DNA from: Pseudogymnoascus destructans | Lineage: Eukaryota > Ascomycota > Leotiomycetes > Thelebolales > Thelebolaceae | Length of the DNA stretch: 64,000 nucleotides | Assembly: GCF_001641265.1 (NCBI RefSeq) | Contig: NW_020167535.1 | Coordinates: 434,001-498,000, forward strand | Direction: 5' to 3' | Shown here: positions 10,201 to 20,184 of the stretch, piece after piece | Numbering within the stretch: the stretch's first letter is position 1 | How the letters are laid out: each line of letters begins with the position of its first letter | Made by a program: the position numbers and the translations under genes | Notes under the pieces: model-generated | The model's input: only the letters and a program-made list of their open reading frames with translations | Databases searched by the model: none | What the model was told of the DNA's origin: nothing

Positions 10201-11817
10201 CTACTGCGCCGTCAAAGCATTACTCATCGCCAGCACACTCATCCCCAAAAACGCACACCCAATACACAGCTCCTTCCTATGACACATCCCCAACCCCTCC
10301 ACAAAAAGCTGCAGAGCAACACTCGTCATAATCCCCGCCGTAACCGCAAACATGCATCCATACACCGCAAACCCGGGCCCTCCTACCCCTCCTTGACCGC
10401 GGTCCTCGTGCCTGGCGAGTTTAAACCACAACGCCGCAATCCCCGCACCCAAGGGCTGACTCACGCCGCCGAGGATGGAACTCCAACACATAGCCTTCGC
10501 GCGCGAGCCGAGCGCGAGGTAGAGGGGGAGTGCCATGGCGAAACCTTCGGTGATGTTATGTGTGAATAGCGCCATGAAGACAGAGAAGCCCAGGGCGGGG
10601 GAAGCGTGGTTCGTGGCGTATGTGATGAAGCCCTCGGGGAGCTTGTGCAGGGCTATCGCGATACTGGTTTGGAGACCGATATTCAGGAATGCGTTTTCAG
10701 GCACGTGGTGGTGATGTGCTGCTTCTTGCTCGGCTTCGTCGTCGTCGTCGGAGTCGGTAAGGCACGCGCCGTCGAGGCCGTGGTTGTGGCCGTGCACGGA
10801 ACCGCTGGAGACGTGGCGTTCTTCGGTTGTTTGAGACTCGATGTCCTCCCCTTCGTGTCGGCGGAGAGAACGCACGCGCCGCAGCGTCGGGGGACGAGAG
10901 TGCGACTGGCTCCGCATATCGAGGAATTGCTTAAAGCATTCTTGCCCACACGGTTCGGAGTACCCGAAGCAAGGCCCCAATTCATCGCAATTAGCCTTGT
11001 CATCGCGCACGAACGACATGACGCGGTTCTGGACCTGCACCATGGACGAGCGCCGCGAGGACTCGGTGGGCGTTTGTTGGTTGGAGGTGGGTTGGGAGGG
11101 CGCGAGAGAGGGGCCGCCATTGGTAGAGAAGGCGTGACCCGGTCTGGCGCGGACGGAGGCGCCGCTTAGGAGGGGAGTCGATTCAGTGCCCTTGGCCACG
11201 CCAAGTGTCGGGGATCGTGGTGGACCGTGGGAGTGCTGACGACTGCGGGAATGACGGACGTGGGGGTGGGGGTGTGCGTGTTTTCGCGCGGGCTGACGAT
11301 GGCCAGCCCGCGGTTTTGCGGTGTCGTCGTGGTGGTGGTCGCAGTCGACGACTTGGGAGGGGATGTAGTGGTGGAGGAAGCGGGAGACGATTTGGATGCC
11401 GATGAATCCGAGGATGAAGAACGCCAGAAGCAGCCAGGACGCCTTTGCAGGTGACATCTCGGCTTTTTCCAAGTACTTCCTTGATGATGGCAGCATGCTG
11501 TATAGCGCGGAGAAGATCTAACAGCGTTAGCACGGTTTAAAGTCGTTGCTTGGGGAGCTCTTACCATGACGCCAAAGCTCAGACTCATCGAGCATGCCAG
11601 AAAGAGACTGCTGTCATGTATGCTGAAGTCCTTCCATCTTGGTACGCGGCGCAGAAGAAGGTCAATGCAGATGATACTTGAGCCGACAACGCAGGCTGGG
11701 TGAATTGTTAGCCATCCATACCATGTCTGGCAGGAGAAAAGGAGGGTGTTGCATACCTATGCCGCTGGCAATGGTCATAATCCATCCCCGGACATCATTG
11801 TCCAGTGGGGTCCGCAT
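10201..11817 (-). CDS. ZIP family zinc transporter (Zrt3-like)
   Basis: 502-aa divalent metal transporter; exons 11817-11757, 11695-11565 and 11517-10201, with phases that join in frame. The first two exons give two membrane segments (GWIMTIASGIACVVGSS and the following FLACSMSLSFGVM). The middle is a long polar His/Ser/Arg-rich loop, including poly-His stretches likely to bind metal. The C-terminal five helices hold the ZIP signature: ALHKLPEGFITYATNH and LFTHNITEGFAMALPLYLALG, with paired His and Glu that form the binuclear metal centre. The long His-rich loop and fold fit vacuolar Zrt3, which releases stored zinc, better than plasma-membrane Zrt1; that choice is inference. The first exon was set by frame continuity from the ATG at 11817. 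Confidence 0.9.
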
Positions 11818-11948
11818 CGTGCCGCCTACACTCCCCTCAAGCGCAATGCTTCAGCTGCGAACTCGAAACGCGTATCAAGCCGTGCCGAGCGTATTTTCCA
11901 CGATTCCAACGAATGCTGAGAGTGGGTTTGGGAGGCGGCGGATGTGGC

Positions 11949-11975
11949 GGACGTGACGGACGTGACGGACGTGGG
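11949..11975 (-). promoter_or_regulatory. Three tandem GGACGTGAC repeats (CRE-like half sites) upstream of the ZIP gene
   Basis: A 9-bp unit GGACGTGAC is repeated about three times, 130-160 bp upstream of the transporter ATG. Read on the gene's strand it gives repeated CGTCA, the half site bound by CREB/ATF-type bZIP factors. Function is inferred from position and motif only. No canonical Zap1 site (ACCTTNAAGGT) was seen nearby. Confidence 0.4.
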
Positions 11976-12465
11976 CGCGCGTCTATACTTTTGACGGCGG
12001 TGGCGAGTTCTGATATCTCGTCTTCGAAGCGTAATAGAAGAATTTATATACTTGTCTATCGGTGTTGGTAAAACAACAAAGCCGCCGACGCAGACTCCCT
12101 TCGGTGTGACAAATAGACCAATGCGGTCTCTCAATGCGGTCTTTCCCTGCAGGCTACCCCTCAAGGTGTCAGGGTGGTGTCTTTGTTTTATGATTACTCG
12201 TACAGCACAGAGCCGACGTAGAGCAGTTGAAGGAGGCAAGTGATGAGAGTGAGACAGGGAGCACAGGATGAGGGTAGGCACATACACTGGATACAGAGGA
12301 TACCGAGCAGACAATATAGACAAATACAGACAATGAAAAAGATGCAGTGTAAGCAAGAGTGGGTGAGCATAGAAATTCCAGATTGGTCTCTGGCCGCATT
12401 GGTAGGCTCTACCCAGCTGACTAGTGTGAACCAATGCTAATGTTGTTGCCGGTCATAAGGTTACT

Positions 12466-12760
12466 TCTTAGTTTTTAAGTGGTTGGTTAGAGGAGGTTAG
12501 GGGTCGTTAAAGAAGGTTAGTGGAGGTTAGCGGTTGGTTAGTGGTTGGTTAGTTAGTGGTTAGGGTCTTTAAAGAAGGTTAGTGGTTAGGGTCTTTAAAG
12601 AAGGTTAGTGGAGGTTAGTGGTTTAAAAAAGGTTAGTGGTTGGTTAGTGGTTGGTTAGTGGTTGGTTAGTGGTTGGTTAGTGGTTGGTTAGTGGTTGGTG
12701 AGTGGTTGGTGAGTGGTTGGTTAGAGAAGGTTAGTGGTCGTTAAAGAAGGTTAGTGGGTT
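12466..12760. repeat. GT-rich minisatellite, unit about TTAGTGGTTGG
   Basis: Tandem 11-bp units of TTAGTGGTTGG type, most regular at 12,610-12,720, with interspersed variants such as TTAAAGAAGG. No coding potential. Confidence 0.85.
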
Positions 12761-13020
12761 CTGCATGAGTTGACGGTCACGTGCTAGTACGCCTACAGCA
12801 CGCTACTCGTACTTTGCATTAATAAATGTATGTAAAAGGGTGATGATCGTTGCTACCTCCCTGTAGTAGAGTAGTCCAATAAAAACCCGAGTAATGTTAT
12901 GCTGCTTTACCACTCGTACGTACGTGAGCTGACGCGTTATATAGATTATTATTTCTCGCAACTTGTCAAAACAGCGGAGAGGTGGAACTAGGTGCATGGG
13001 TCGGTCTCATGTTGACAATT

Positions 13021-13445
13021 ATTAGGTGGTAGGTAGGTGTGTGTGGTGGTAGGTAGGTGTGTGTGGTGGTAGGTGTGTGTGGTGGTAGGTGTGGTGGTAG
13101 GTGTGGTGGGTGGTGTGGTGGGTGTGGTGGGTGTGGTGGGTGGTGTGGTGGGTGGTAGGTGTGGGGTAGGTGTGGTGGTAGGTATGGTAGGTAGGGTGTT
13201 AGGGGGGTAGGTGGGTGGTGGTAGGGCGGTAGGGACTGTGGGTGGTGGTAGGGTATTAGGGTGGTAGCGTGTTATGGGGCAGGTGGTAGGTGGGTGGGTG
13301 GTAGCGGGGTTAGGGTGGTAGGGTGGGTAGGTGGTAGGGGTAGGTGGTAGGGGTAGGTGGTAGGGTGTAGGGGCTGTGGGTATTAGGGTGGTAGGCTGTA
13401 GGGGCTGTGGGTGTTAGGGTGGTAGGCTGTAGGGGCTGTGGGGTA
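13021..13445. repeat. G-rich minisatellite (GGTAGGTG and TAGGGTGG types)
   Basis: Over 400 bp with almost no C on the plus strand: GGTGGTAGGTGTGTG units, then TAGGGTGGTAGG units, then a 34-bp higher-order repeat containing GGGGCTGTGGG (13,370-13,445). TTAGGG occurs several times but never as a clean telomere array. Confidence 0.85.
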
Positions 13446-13576
13446 GGGGGTGACGTAGCTGGGGTCCTCCACTAAATAAAATTCGGTAAATGAAAATTAT
13501 ACCCTGTAATTTGACCGTAATGAAAGTTCTACCCTGTTATGATTAATAACCCACCACCTGATGCTCACCGTCCCCC

Positions 13577-13771
13577 ACAGCCCAGCCCACAGCCCACAGC
13601 CCACAGCCCACAGCCCACAGCCCACAGCCCACAGCCCACAGCCCACAGCCCACAGCCCAGCCCACAGCCCAGCCCACAGCAGCCCACAGCCCACAGCCCA
13701 CAGCCCACAGCCCACAGCCCACAGCCCACAGCCCACAGCCCACAGCCCACAGCCCACAGCCCACAGCCCAC
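13577..13771. repeat. CCCACAG heptamer microsatellite
   Basis: About 26 copies of a 7-bp CCCACAG unit with two interruptions near 13,655-13,685. Because 7 is not a multiple of 3, all frames stay open on both strands and give spurious repetitive ORFs. The unit is the reverse complement of the CTGTGGG found just upstream. Confidence 0.92.
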
Positions 13772-13827
13772 CTCCCTTAAACCTCTCTAATGCCTCCATC
13801 ACATATGAGGCCAGCGGCAGCTCCTAG

Positions 13828-13910
13828 CGTTGTGGTTTGAGCGGTGTGGTTTGAGCGGTGTGGTTTGAGCGGTGTGGTTTGAACGTTGTGGTTTGAGCGT
13901 TGTGGTTTAG
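13828..13910. repeat. GTGGTTTGAGCGGT tandem repeat
   Basis: Six 14-bp copies of GTGGTTTGAGCGGT, the later ones diverging at single bases. Confidence 0.85.
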
Positions 13911-14410
13911 GTGGCTTGACGAAGCCATCTTATGCCACAATGAGAGCGGCGGCTGGCGAATCAGCAGGACGAGGCTACACTAGCAAGGCGAGGGAGGTAG
14001 CAGTCACGTGAGTGTCGTACAATTATCACTTTCGCAATTATATTAACTTATCACTTTCGAAGAGCTGGCGGTAAGCGTCACGTGATGGCCTATGAATCAT
14101 TTGCCGAATAAAAAAAGTTCACGCGCGTCTACCGACCCTGTACTAAAACCCTCAACTTAAGCCTGACCCTGCATTTGATCACCCGCCCGCGACACCAGCC
14201 TGAGCATCGACGACCACACATAAGAACAGCCAGCCAGAAGCCAGCGCGTGCCTGTGTGTCGTGTCTCTGTGGCGCGCCCAACCTTCGACGACACGACAAC
14301 AATCTGTCTACCTGACTGACTATCTGGCCGACGTGACTGCCTCTTCCTCTCCCTCTCATATATATACAGCACCCCCCCTGCTATTCCCCTCGCCCTCGCC
14401 CTCTTTCAAG
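13911..14410 (+). other. NUC1 upstream region
   Basis: Spacer with two CACGTG-containing sites (near 14,006 and 14,079) and the presumptive 5' UTR of the nuclease gene. A TATATATA stretch lies at 14,358-14,366. No gene seen. Confidence 0.4.
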
Positions 14411-15436
14411 ATGTCAAAAACAACATTCGCAATCATAGCTGCCGTCAGCGCTGCCACCGGAGCCGCCGTCACAGCAGCGAGCATGTCCCTCGCAACCCCA
14501 GCCGATAAGAAAACCAAACCAACCCCCCCGGTGCTGTCAACTCCTCCCTCTCCCTCCGTAACACTCCCAGCACCCGTCCCCTTCCCCGGAGCCCTCGCCA
14601 TTACCGCCCCCGTCGACCCAGCAGGGCTCTTCCAATACGGCTTCCCCGGCCCCGTCGCCGACCTCGCGACCCGCAACTCCCTCGTCTCCTCCTTCGACCG
14701 CCGCACCAAGAATCCCTTCTGGGTAGCTGAGCACATCACGCCCGCCTCCCTCGCGACGCGGGAGGGCGACCGCAAATCCTCCGTCTTCCTCGAGGACCCC
14801 GACGTCCCCGAGAAGTTCCGCGGGAAGTTGAAGGACTACTTCCGCTCCGGGTATGATCGCGGTCACCAGGTGCCGGCGGCGGATGCGAAGTGGTCCCAGG
14901 AGGCGGTGAATGATACTTTCTACCTCACGAACATGTGTCCGCAGGTCGGTGAGGGGTTTAACCGGGACTACTGGGCGCATTTTGAGGATTTCTGTCGTCG
15001 TCTTACGACGCGCTATCCGTCTGTGCGCGTCGTTACGGGGCCGCTTTACCTCCCGAAACGCGATGCGGACGGGAAATGGCGCGTCTCTTACGAGGTCATC
15101 GGGAACCCACCTAATATCGCCGTTCCCACGCATTTCTACAAGGTGATTTTCGCCGAGGACGGCAGAGTAGGAGGCCAAGTCGCGATCGGTGCATTCGTGC
15201 TCCCTAACGCGAGGATTCCCAATGACAAGCCCCTGGCTGAGTTTGAAGTCCCTGTGGAAGCGGTGGAGCGCGCGAGTGGGCTGGAGTTTGCGACGAAGTT
15301 GCCGGTGCAGAGGAGGAAGAGACTGTGTGTTGATACGCCGTGCTCGTTGGTTATTAAGGAGTATGCGCAGAGACAGCAGGCGTTTGTGAAGGAGGAGAGG
15401 AAGCAGGTTTCTGCGCCTGGGTCGCCGAGGAATTAA
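14411..15436 (+). CDS. NUC1: Mitochondrial DNA/RNA non-specific nuclease (endonuclease G type)
   Basis: 341-aa single-exon nuclease of the beta-beta-alpha-metal family. The N-terminus has a hydrophobic, alanine-rich segment (residues about 5-28), a mitochondrial inner-membrane or intermembrane-space anchor, then a Pro-rich linker. The catalytic motif DRGHQVPAAD is at residues 149-158, with His152 as general base; it is followed by NMCPQVGEGFNRDYW, which supplies the metal-binding Asn. In fungi DRGHQ replaces the DRGHM of animal EndoG and is normal. The protein degrades mitochondrial nucleic acids and takes part in cell death in yeast. The start at 14411 was chosen because the upstream in-frame stretch lacks an ATG and reads like 5' UTR. 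Confidence 0.93.
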   Translation: MSKTTFAIIAAVSAATGAAVTAASMSLATPADKKTKPTPPVLSTPPSPSVTLPAPVPFPGALAITAPVDPAGLFQYGFPGPVADLATRNSLVSSFDRRTKNPFWVAEHITPASLATREGDRKSSVFLEDPDVPEKFRGKLKDYFRSGYDRGHQVPAADAKWSQEAVNDTFYLTNMCPQVGEGFNRDYWAHFEDFCRRLTTRYPSVRVVTGPLYLPKRDADGKWRVSYEVIGNPPNIAVPTHFYKVIFAEDGRVGGQVAIGAFVLPNARIPNDKPLAEFEVPVEAVERASGLEFATKLPVQRRKRLCVDTPCSLVIKEYAQRQQAFVKEERKQVSAPGSPRN

Positions 15437-16014
15437 TTGGATGATACTATTGGTACAGGAGTGGTTTGCGTGGCGCGGCGTTGTTCAGACAGGAATACAG
15501 ACAGACTGACGACTGGATGATTTCCCAGTTTGGTTGAGGGGAGGTCTTTTGCGCATTGTATAGCAGGGAGGGCGTATTTTGCATCATACACACTTGCTAG
15601 AACCTACGCTTTCAGAAGCCTATTTTCTTCTCTTATTATCATGTACACTCTAGATTAGAAATAACCCTTATATACCAATACAGCGCTTTAAAGTTAAATT
15701 TACAGGCATCTCTCTCTTTCCCAACTCTTTTCTTCATTTCTTCATTTCTTCCTTTCTTCCTTTCAACCTCTCTTCAGATCTCTCTCTCTTTCCCTGGCTT
15801 CTTTGGGCGGCGATGTTTTTTTTTTGGCGCAGAGCCGCATAGCAAGCACGTTGCGTTCCTGCATGACTCAACGCGCCACGATCTGCAAACTCACCAGGTC
15901 AGGGGGCTGGCCTTGGGCCCATCACCCAGGCTTCCAAACCCGTGACCTCCCACCACTCACCACCCTCCCATCCCGTGACCATCTATAAAATACCCTCTCC
16001 CACCCCTCCCAAAC
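15437..16014. other. Convergent spacer with pyrimidine-rich tracts
   Basis: Between the 3' ends of NUC1 and the Pex8-like gene. Contains CTTTCTTC tracts (15,710-15,790), a T9 run and C/CT-rich DNA from 15,940. No gene seen. Confidence 0.5.
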
Positions 16015-18079
16015 CTACAACCTCCCCTCCCTCCCCTGCAACGCACCACTCATCATCGCCTCCTCCCTCCTCCCTCCCCCCCTCCCCATCACCATCTCCC
16101 GCCCCCCCCTCGTACACCACCACTCCACACACACCCCCCCCTCTCAACATCCATCTCCCCTCCCTCCAACGCCTCCCAAAACCGTTCTTGACACACCCTC
16201 CTCATCCCCCCCTCCTCCGCCACCCCCCTAACCGCGCCAGCAGCAAGCGGTAACCACTCCCTCAACGCATGCGGCGCCAGGGAACTCAACGCATCCAGCA
16301 GCGCGAGGGTCAGGGCAGCTTGTTCCGTCAGTGGGGTTTCAGCGGCGGCCACCCCATCCGGTCCTGCTTCGGCTGGGGGGCTTTGCGGTAGGAGCGCTGT
16401 CGATGCGTGTAAAGCGCGGAAGCGGAGGAGTTCGAGGAGCGTATCTGGTAAATCTGGATGCGACGCCGCGAGCGGGTTCGGGGGCGTAGTAACCTCTAGT
16501 AGACTCTTAAACGCCAGTCTGAACTGGCGCGCTGAAAGGTTCGAGGGGAAGGATGCGAGGAGGGCGGTTGCGTAGGGGGGGATTGCGGATGCGGCGAGCG
16601 CGGCGTTGGGGGGGCGGTGAGGACCGAGAGGGTGAGGGAGTGTGCTGCTTCAAAGAGGGGGAGGAGGGGGGGGGAGGGGGTGCTGGCGAGGTAGGGTGTG
16701 CATGCTTGTAGCAGCGCGGCGTTGGAGGCGGGGGAGAGGATGAGGGGGAAGTGCTCGGCGGTGTTGAGGTAGTAGAGGTCTAGATTCCGGTCTAGTGGGT
16801 GTGCGGGGATAGTGCCGGGGTGCGAGGGCCGGATGGATTCGAGGAAGGTTGTGGAGTGGCGCGGATAGCGCGCGAGGATGTCGATGGAGGTTAGGGAGAC
16901 GAAGGTGTAGGCGGTGAAGGAGGCGGTGCCGAGGCGCGAGCTGATGAAGTAGAGGGAGCGGAGGGTGTGGAGGGCGGAGGAGGAGAGGGAGGCGGCGTGG
17001 GCGTCTGTTGCGAGGAGGGGGTCGATGAGGACGCGGCCGAGGACGGAGCGGAGGATCACGACGGTGGCGAACATGGCGGATTTGAGGAGCTGGAAGAGCG
17101 TAGGGAAGGTGGTTTGGGAGGTGGTGGGGGTGAGGTGGGTTGAGAGGTCGCCGGGGTCGATGGTGGAGAGTTTGTTGTGCCGCCATTGGAGGAGGAGTTC
17201 GTGGGAGAACTTTTGGAGTTGCTCGACCAGGTGGAGGATGTTGGGCTTGGGCGATTGGAGGTGCTCGACTGTGTATGCGACGAGTCGAGAGAATGGGCCC
17301 ATGGATGAGACGAGAGGTCTGGAAGAGACATCCTTTAGATGCATGAACCCGCGCGAGGACGGCGACCAGTCTAGCTTCTTGTCCGGCGTAACACACACAT
17401 CGGCATCGATGGCACCCACAAACTGCCCCATCTCGTACCCCGACGGTCCCACCATCGCTCCGACAGCAATGGGCAACAGGAGGTCAAACCTGATCTCCCT
17501 CTTCGCCTGCTCGGACAGCAAATCAAACGTATGATTCAGCGCCAACAGCGTCGCCTCCCCCCCCACAAAGAACCCCTCCTTCGGATCCTCCATCGCCAAA
17601 TTCGCAGCCATTATCAGCGCTCCCTCCAGCGACATCCTCAATCCCCTCGACAACCCCCGCCTCCCCTGTCCCCCCATCCCTAGTAGCACTCCCGCAATCG
17701 CAAGAACATGTCTCCACCGCGGCGACTTATCATCCGCCCCCTTCACCACCGCCGTCGCCCACTCATCTGGCCCTAACCCACCGCCACGCCTTGGATAGCC
17801 CAGTAGATTCGAGTCATTGGACTGCGCCTGCTTCAGCACTGTGATCGCGGCGGTGTTGTATATGCTTATGATGCGCAGACACGTCTGCAGGTCCAGCGCA
17901 TGCGTTGCCCATATCGCGGGCGCGGCGAGCAGTTGCGAGGTCAGGAGCGTGATGTTAAGCGGGTTCGTGAGCGTGGTGAGGAGGGAGGTTGTGGAGCCGA
18001 GGATCTTGCTGGTGAGTTCGGGATCGGGGAGTTTTTGGTACGCCCCGAGGACGGTCGTGAGCATGCGATCTGAAGACAT
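16015..18079 (-). CDS. Pex8-like intraperoxisomal peroxin, two frameshifts in homopolymers
   Basis: Starts MSSDRMLTTVLGAYQKLPDPE and is open for 490 codons. Near the C-terminus the frame changes at a 7-bp C run (G7 on plus, 16608-16614) and again at an 8-bp G run (C8 on plus, 16134-16141). In each case one extra base would restore the family-like frame: NAALAASAIPPYATALL... after the first and CVEWWCTRGGREMV... after the second, ending EGRL at the stop 16015-16017. The body is alpha-helical with no catalytic motif. It resembles fungal Pex8, which couples docking and RING complexes in matrix-protein import and usually ends in a PTS1 signal; GRL is a weak PTS1-like tail. The family call rests on remembered resemblance of the N- and C-termini. 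The gene may be intact with two undercalled bases. Confidence 0.68.
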
Positions 18080-18447
18080 CGTGGCGCATCGATTGTGGTT
18101 GTGTTGTGTGAAGACCGGCTGGGTTTTGGATGGAAGAGTTTGGAATGTGGGTAGATGGTAGACGGTTGACGGATCTAATCAGCCGAGGCTCAGCAGCCTT
18201 CCCTGTCAACCCATGCAGGTGCGGCCGGCCGCCGTAGAACATGACGCGCCGATCAGAGAGCTTGGAATAAATCGCAACTATCAAATTCAACGACTAATTA
18301 CGACAACGTGAAGCTGCAGATTACGCTGCTTTCTCGACCGGGACACGTAATGTAGGGGACGATGTCGGGGGTAAAGTGAGAAAGCCCAACAACCCATCCA
18401 TCGAATTCGCAGGACAGCCGTCGCTAACAATTTACTCTGTCTCCCAG

Positions 18448-18927
18448 AACTCGCATCTCAGACCCTGCGCCCCTCGACTATGAAACTCCTCCCTTCCCAT
18501 CGCTGTACTGGCCATTGAATGCGAGGCCCGGAGTTGCCAGCTACCTCTATTACACCAAAGACATCTGGCGCTTCACCCTCATCTGGACGCTCATCTTCTA
18601 CGCCGCATTCCACATCGCAACCGCTGCGCTCGCGGTGTGCATGCAAGTAGGGAAAGGTAAAAGCGCGTTTAAATGGGTCTGGAGTATCCCGATCGCATAT
18701 GCTGTTATTGCGGGGATTGAAGCTATGCTTGCTGGGAGCATTGTGGGTTTGATGTATGTCCCCCACGGCTTCTGTCTGGTGCTTACTTTGGCTAACAAAG
18801 GTCAAGATTGGGCGCGGTTTACGATGCAGGATACTTCCGCATGTCGACATGGATACCCTTCGTATGGTCTCTGATCAATGTCTTGGTATTGATTCTATCC
18901 GCCTTCTCTATTCAAGGCGCTCTATGA
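18448..18927 (+). CDS. TMEM170-like small membrane protein (5' end unresolved)
   Basis: Two confident exons, 18448-18753 and 18807-18927, join in frame. The product contains PFPSLYWPLNARPGVASYLYY, three hydrophobic helices, and a C-terminal block GYFRMSTWIPFVWSLINVLV...IQGAL. This matches the TMEM170 family of small endomembrane proteins, linked in animals to ER and nuclear-envelope shape. The first exon is uncertain: ATGTCGGGG at 18362 followed by a GT donor looks right but gives the wrong phase with the acceptor at 18447. The 3' end lies only 38 bp from the convergent acetyltransferase stop, so the transcripts probably overlap. Confidence 0.75.
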
Positions 18928-18965
18928 TCTATCTATACCCCTCAAGCTCGACTACATCATCTCAG

Positions 18966-19802
18966 CTACTCGCCGCTTCCGTCCCCTCCCTCAGTGCTTG
19001 CCAACCTTGGATCCGGAGCCTTGACTTCAATCCTTTTGAGAACTCTCGCTGGGTTCCCCGCAACGACAACGAAGTCAGGCACATCCTTAGTGACCACGCT
19101 CCCAGCGCCGATGGTGACCCCCCTACCAATAGTGATACCACCAAGAACTGTCACATTACCGCCGAACCAGCAGTCTTCCCCAACAGTAATCGGCGCCCCC
19201 AACTCAGGACCCCGAGTCCCATTCCGCAGAAACGGATCTAACGGATGGGATGCAGCGAAGAAGGAGCAGTTTGGTCCGATGAGAGTACGTGATCCGATGG
19301 TGATGGTGCACGTGTCCAGGAAGGTGCAGTTGAAGTTGATATAGACGCCCTTTCCAATTCTGGGCAAATATATGTGTTAGTGGGTGCTCTGAGAGGGGAG
19401 GAAAGGGGAGGTGCACTTCGTATTGGTGCCATAGTCGACTTTGATGGGACCATCTACCCATGCATCGCCGTTGAAGAGCTTATCATCCTCCTCTTGCGTA
19501 GGAGCTTTGGCGGGGAGGGGGGTTTTATCGCCAAGGATACTAGAAAATGGGTTAATACAGACACGTCACCACCCACCCCCATCTGAACTGTCTGAACTGG
19601 AATAGAATAATATGAATAAAGCCCAAGCCTACTCTCTCCACAGCTCTACCAAACGGCGTCGGTCAACCTCCCCAGCACTGTTGAAGCGATCGCAGGCGTG
19701 GTGGCAGCGCATCCGTGACGCCGTGAGACGAGGGGTAAATGCGTAGTAGAGCTCTCCGCGTAACATGTTGGCTAGATTCTCATCTTCATTAAGATTCTCC
19801 AT
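18966..19802 (-). CDS. Maltose/galactoside O-acetyltransferase-like (left-handed beta-helix)
   Basis: 228-aa protein; exons 19802-19633, 19539-19417 and 19359-18966 with matching phases. An N-terminal Mac domain (MLRGELYYAF...CHHACDRFN) is followed by hexapeptide-repeat beta-helix turns (IGKGVYINFN, ITIGSRTLIGPN, ITVGEDCWFGGN, ITIGRGVTIGAGSVVTKDVPDF) and the terminal VVVAGNPARVLKRI. Catalytic His is in ASHPLDP. This is the acetyl-CoA-dependent sugar acetyltransferase (Maa/LacA/NodL) fold; the acceptor sugar is unknown. Common in fungi and bacteria. ATG 19802 was chosen over an upstream TTG. It is divergent from the methyltransferase gene (about 380 bp). Confidence 0.9.
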
Positions 19803-20184
19803 TGTTGTTGAAGAGCAAAAAGGACGGCTGGTAGAGAGGGACAATGCTGCTTCTGGAATGTAAAAAGATATCTATCAGACTGTATATGTGATATTGTATG
19901 GATTTATGATTTGTGATATAACCATCGGAGGCGGATCGATAGTCAAGTCAGTAACTTCCGGAATTACACGCGCGAGTTACTTACTAGCTTGGTGCGATAT
20001 TGTCTCATCCTTGGCTCAGCCTCGCCATTGTCCTACAACCCCTCGATCCCAAACCTCAACAACACCCAGCTCGCTCGGACGAGTTGAGCTGCTCCTCCTC
20101 ACTATATAACACTGCTCGTCCAACGGGACAAAGAAGCATGTCCACCTGAAATACCCCAAGATCGACCCCAATCCAGTCCTCTCC

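Noticed and set aside
11826..12434. 202-codon ORF upstream of the zinc transporter
   Set aside because: Composition is non-coding-like and it overlaps the transporter promoter; no homologous motif.
13200..13445. Interstitial telomere array
   Set aside because: TTAGGG occurs only scattered among GGTGGTAGG variants, never in tandem.
13577..13771. CRISPR-like periodicity
   Set aside because: Units are contiguous 7-mers with no unique spacers, and the genome is eukaryotic.
13497..13827. Long overlapping ORFs of CGLWAVG and SPQPTAH type on both strands
   Set aside because: Produced by the 7-bp CCCACAG repeat, which is open in all frames; not genes.
14537..15178. 213-codon ORF antisense to NUC1
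   Set aside because: Shadow of a GC-rich coding region; no domain or splice support.
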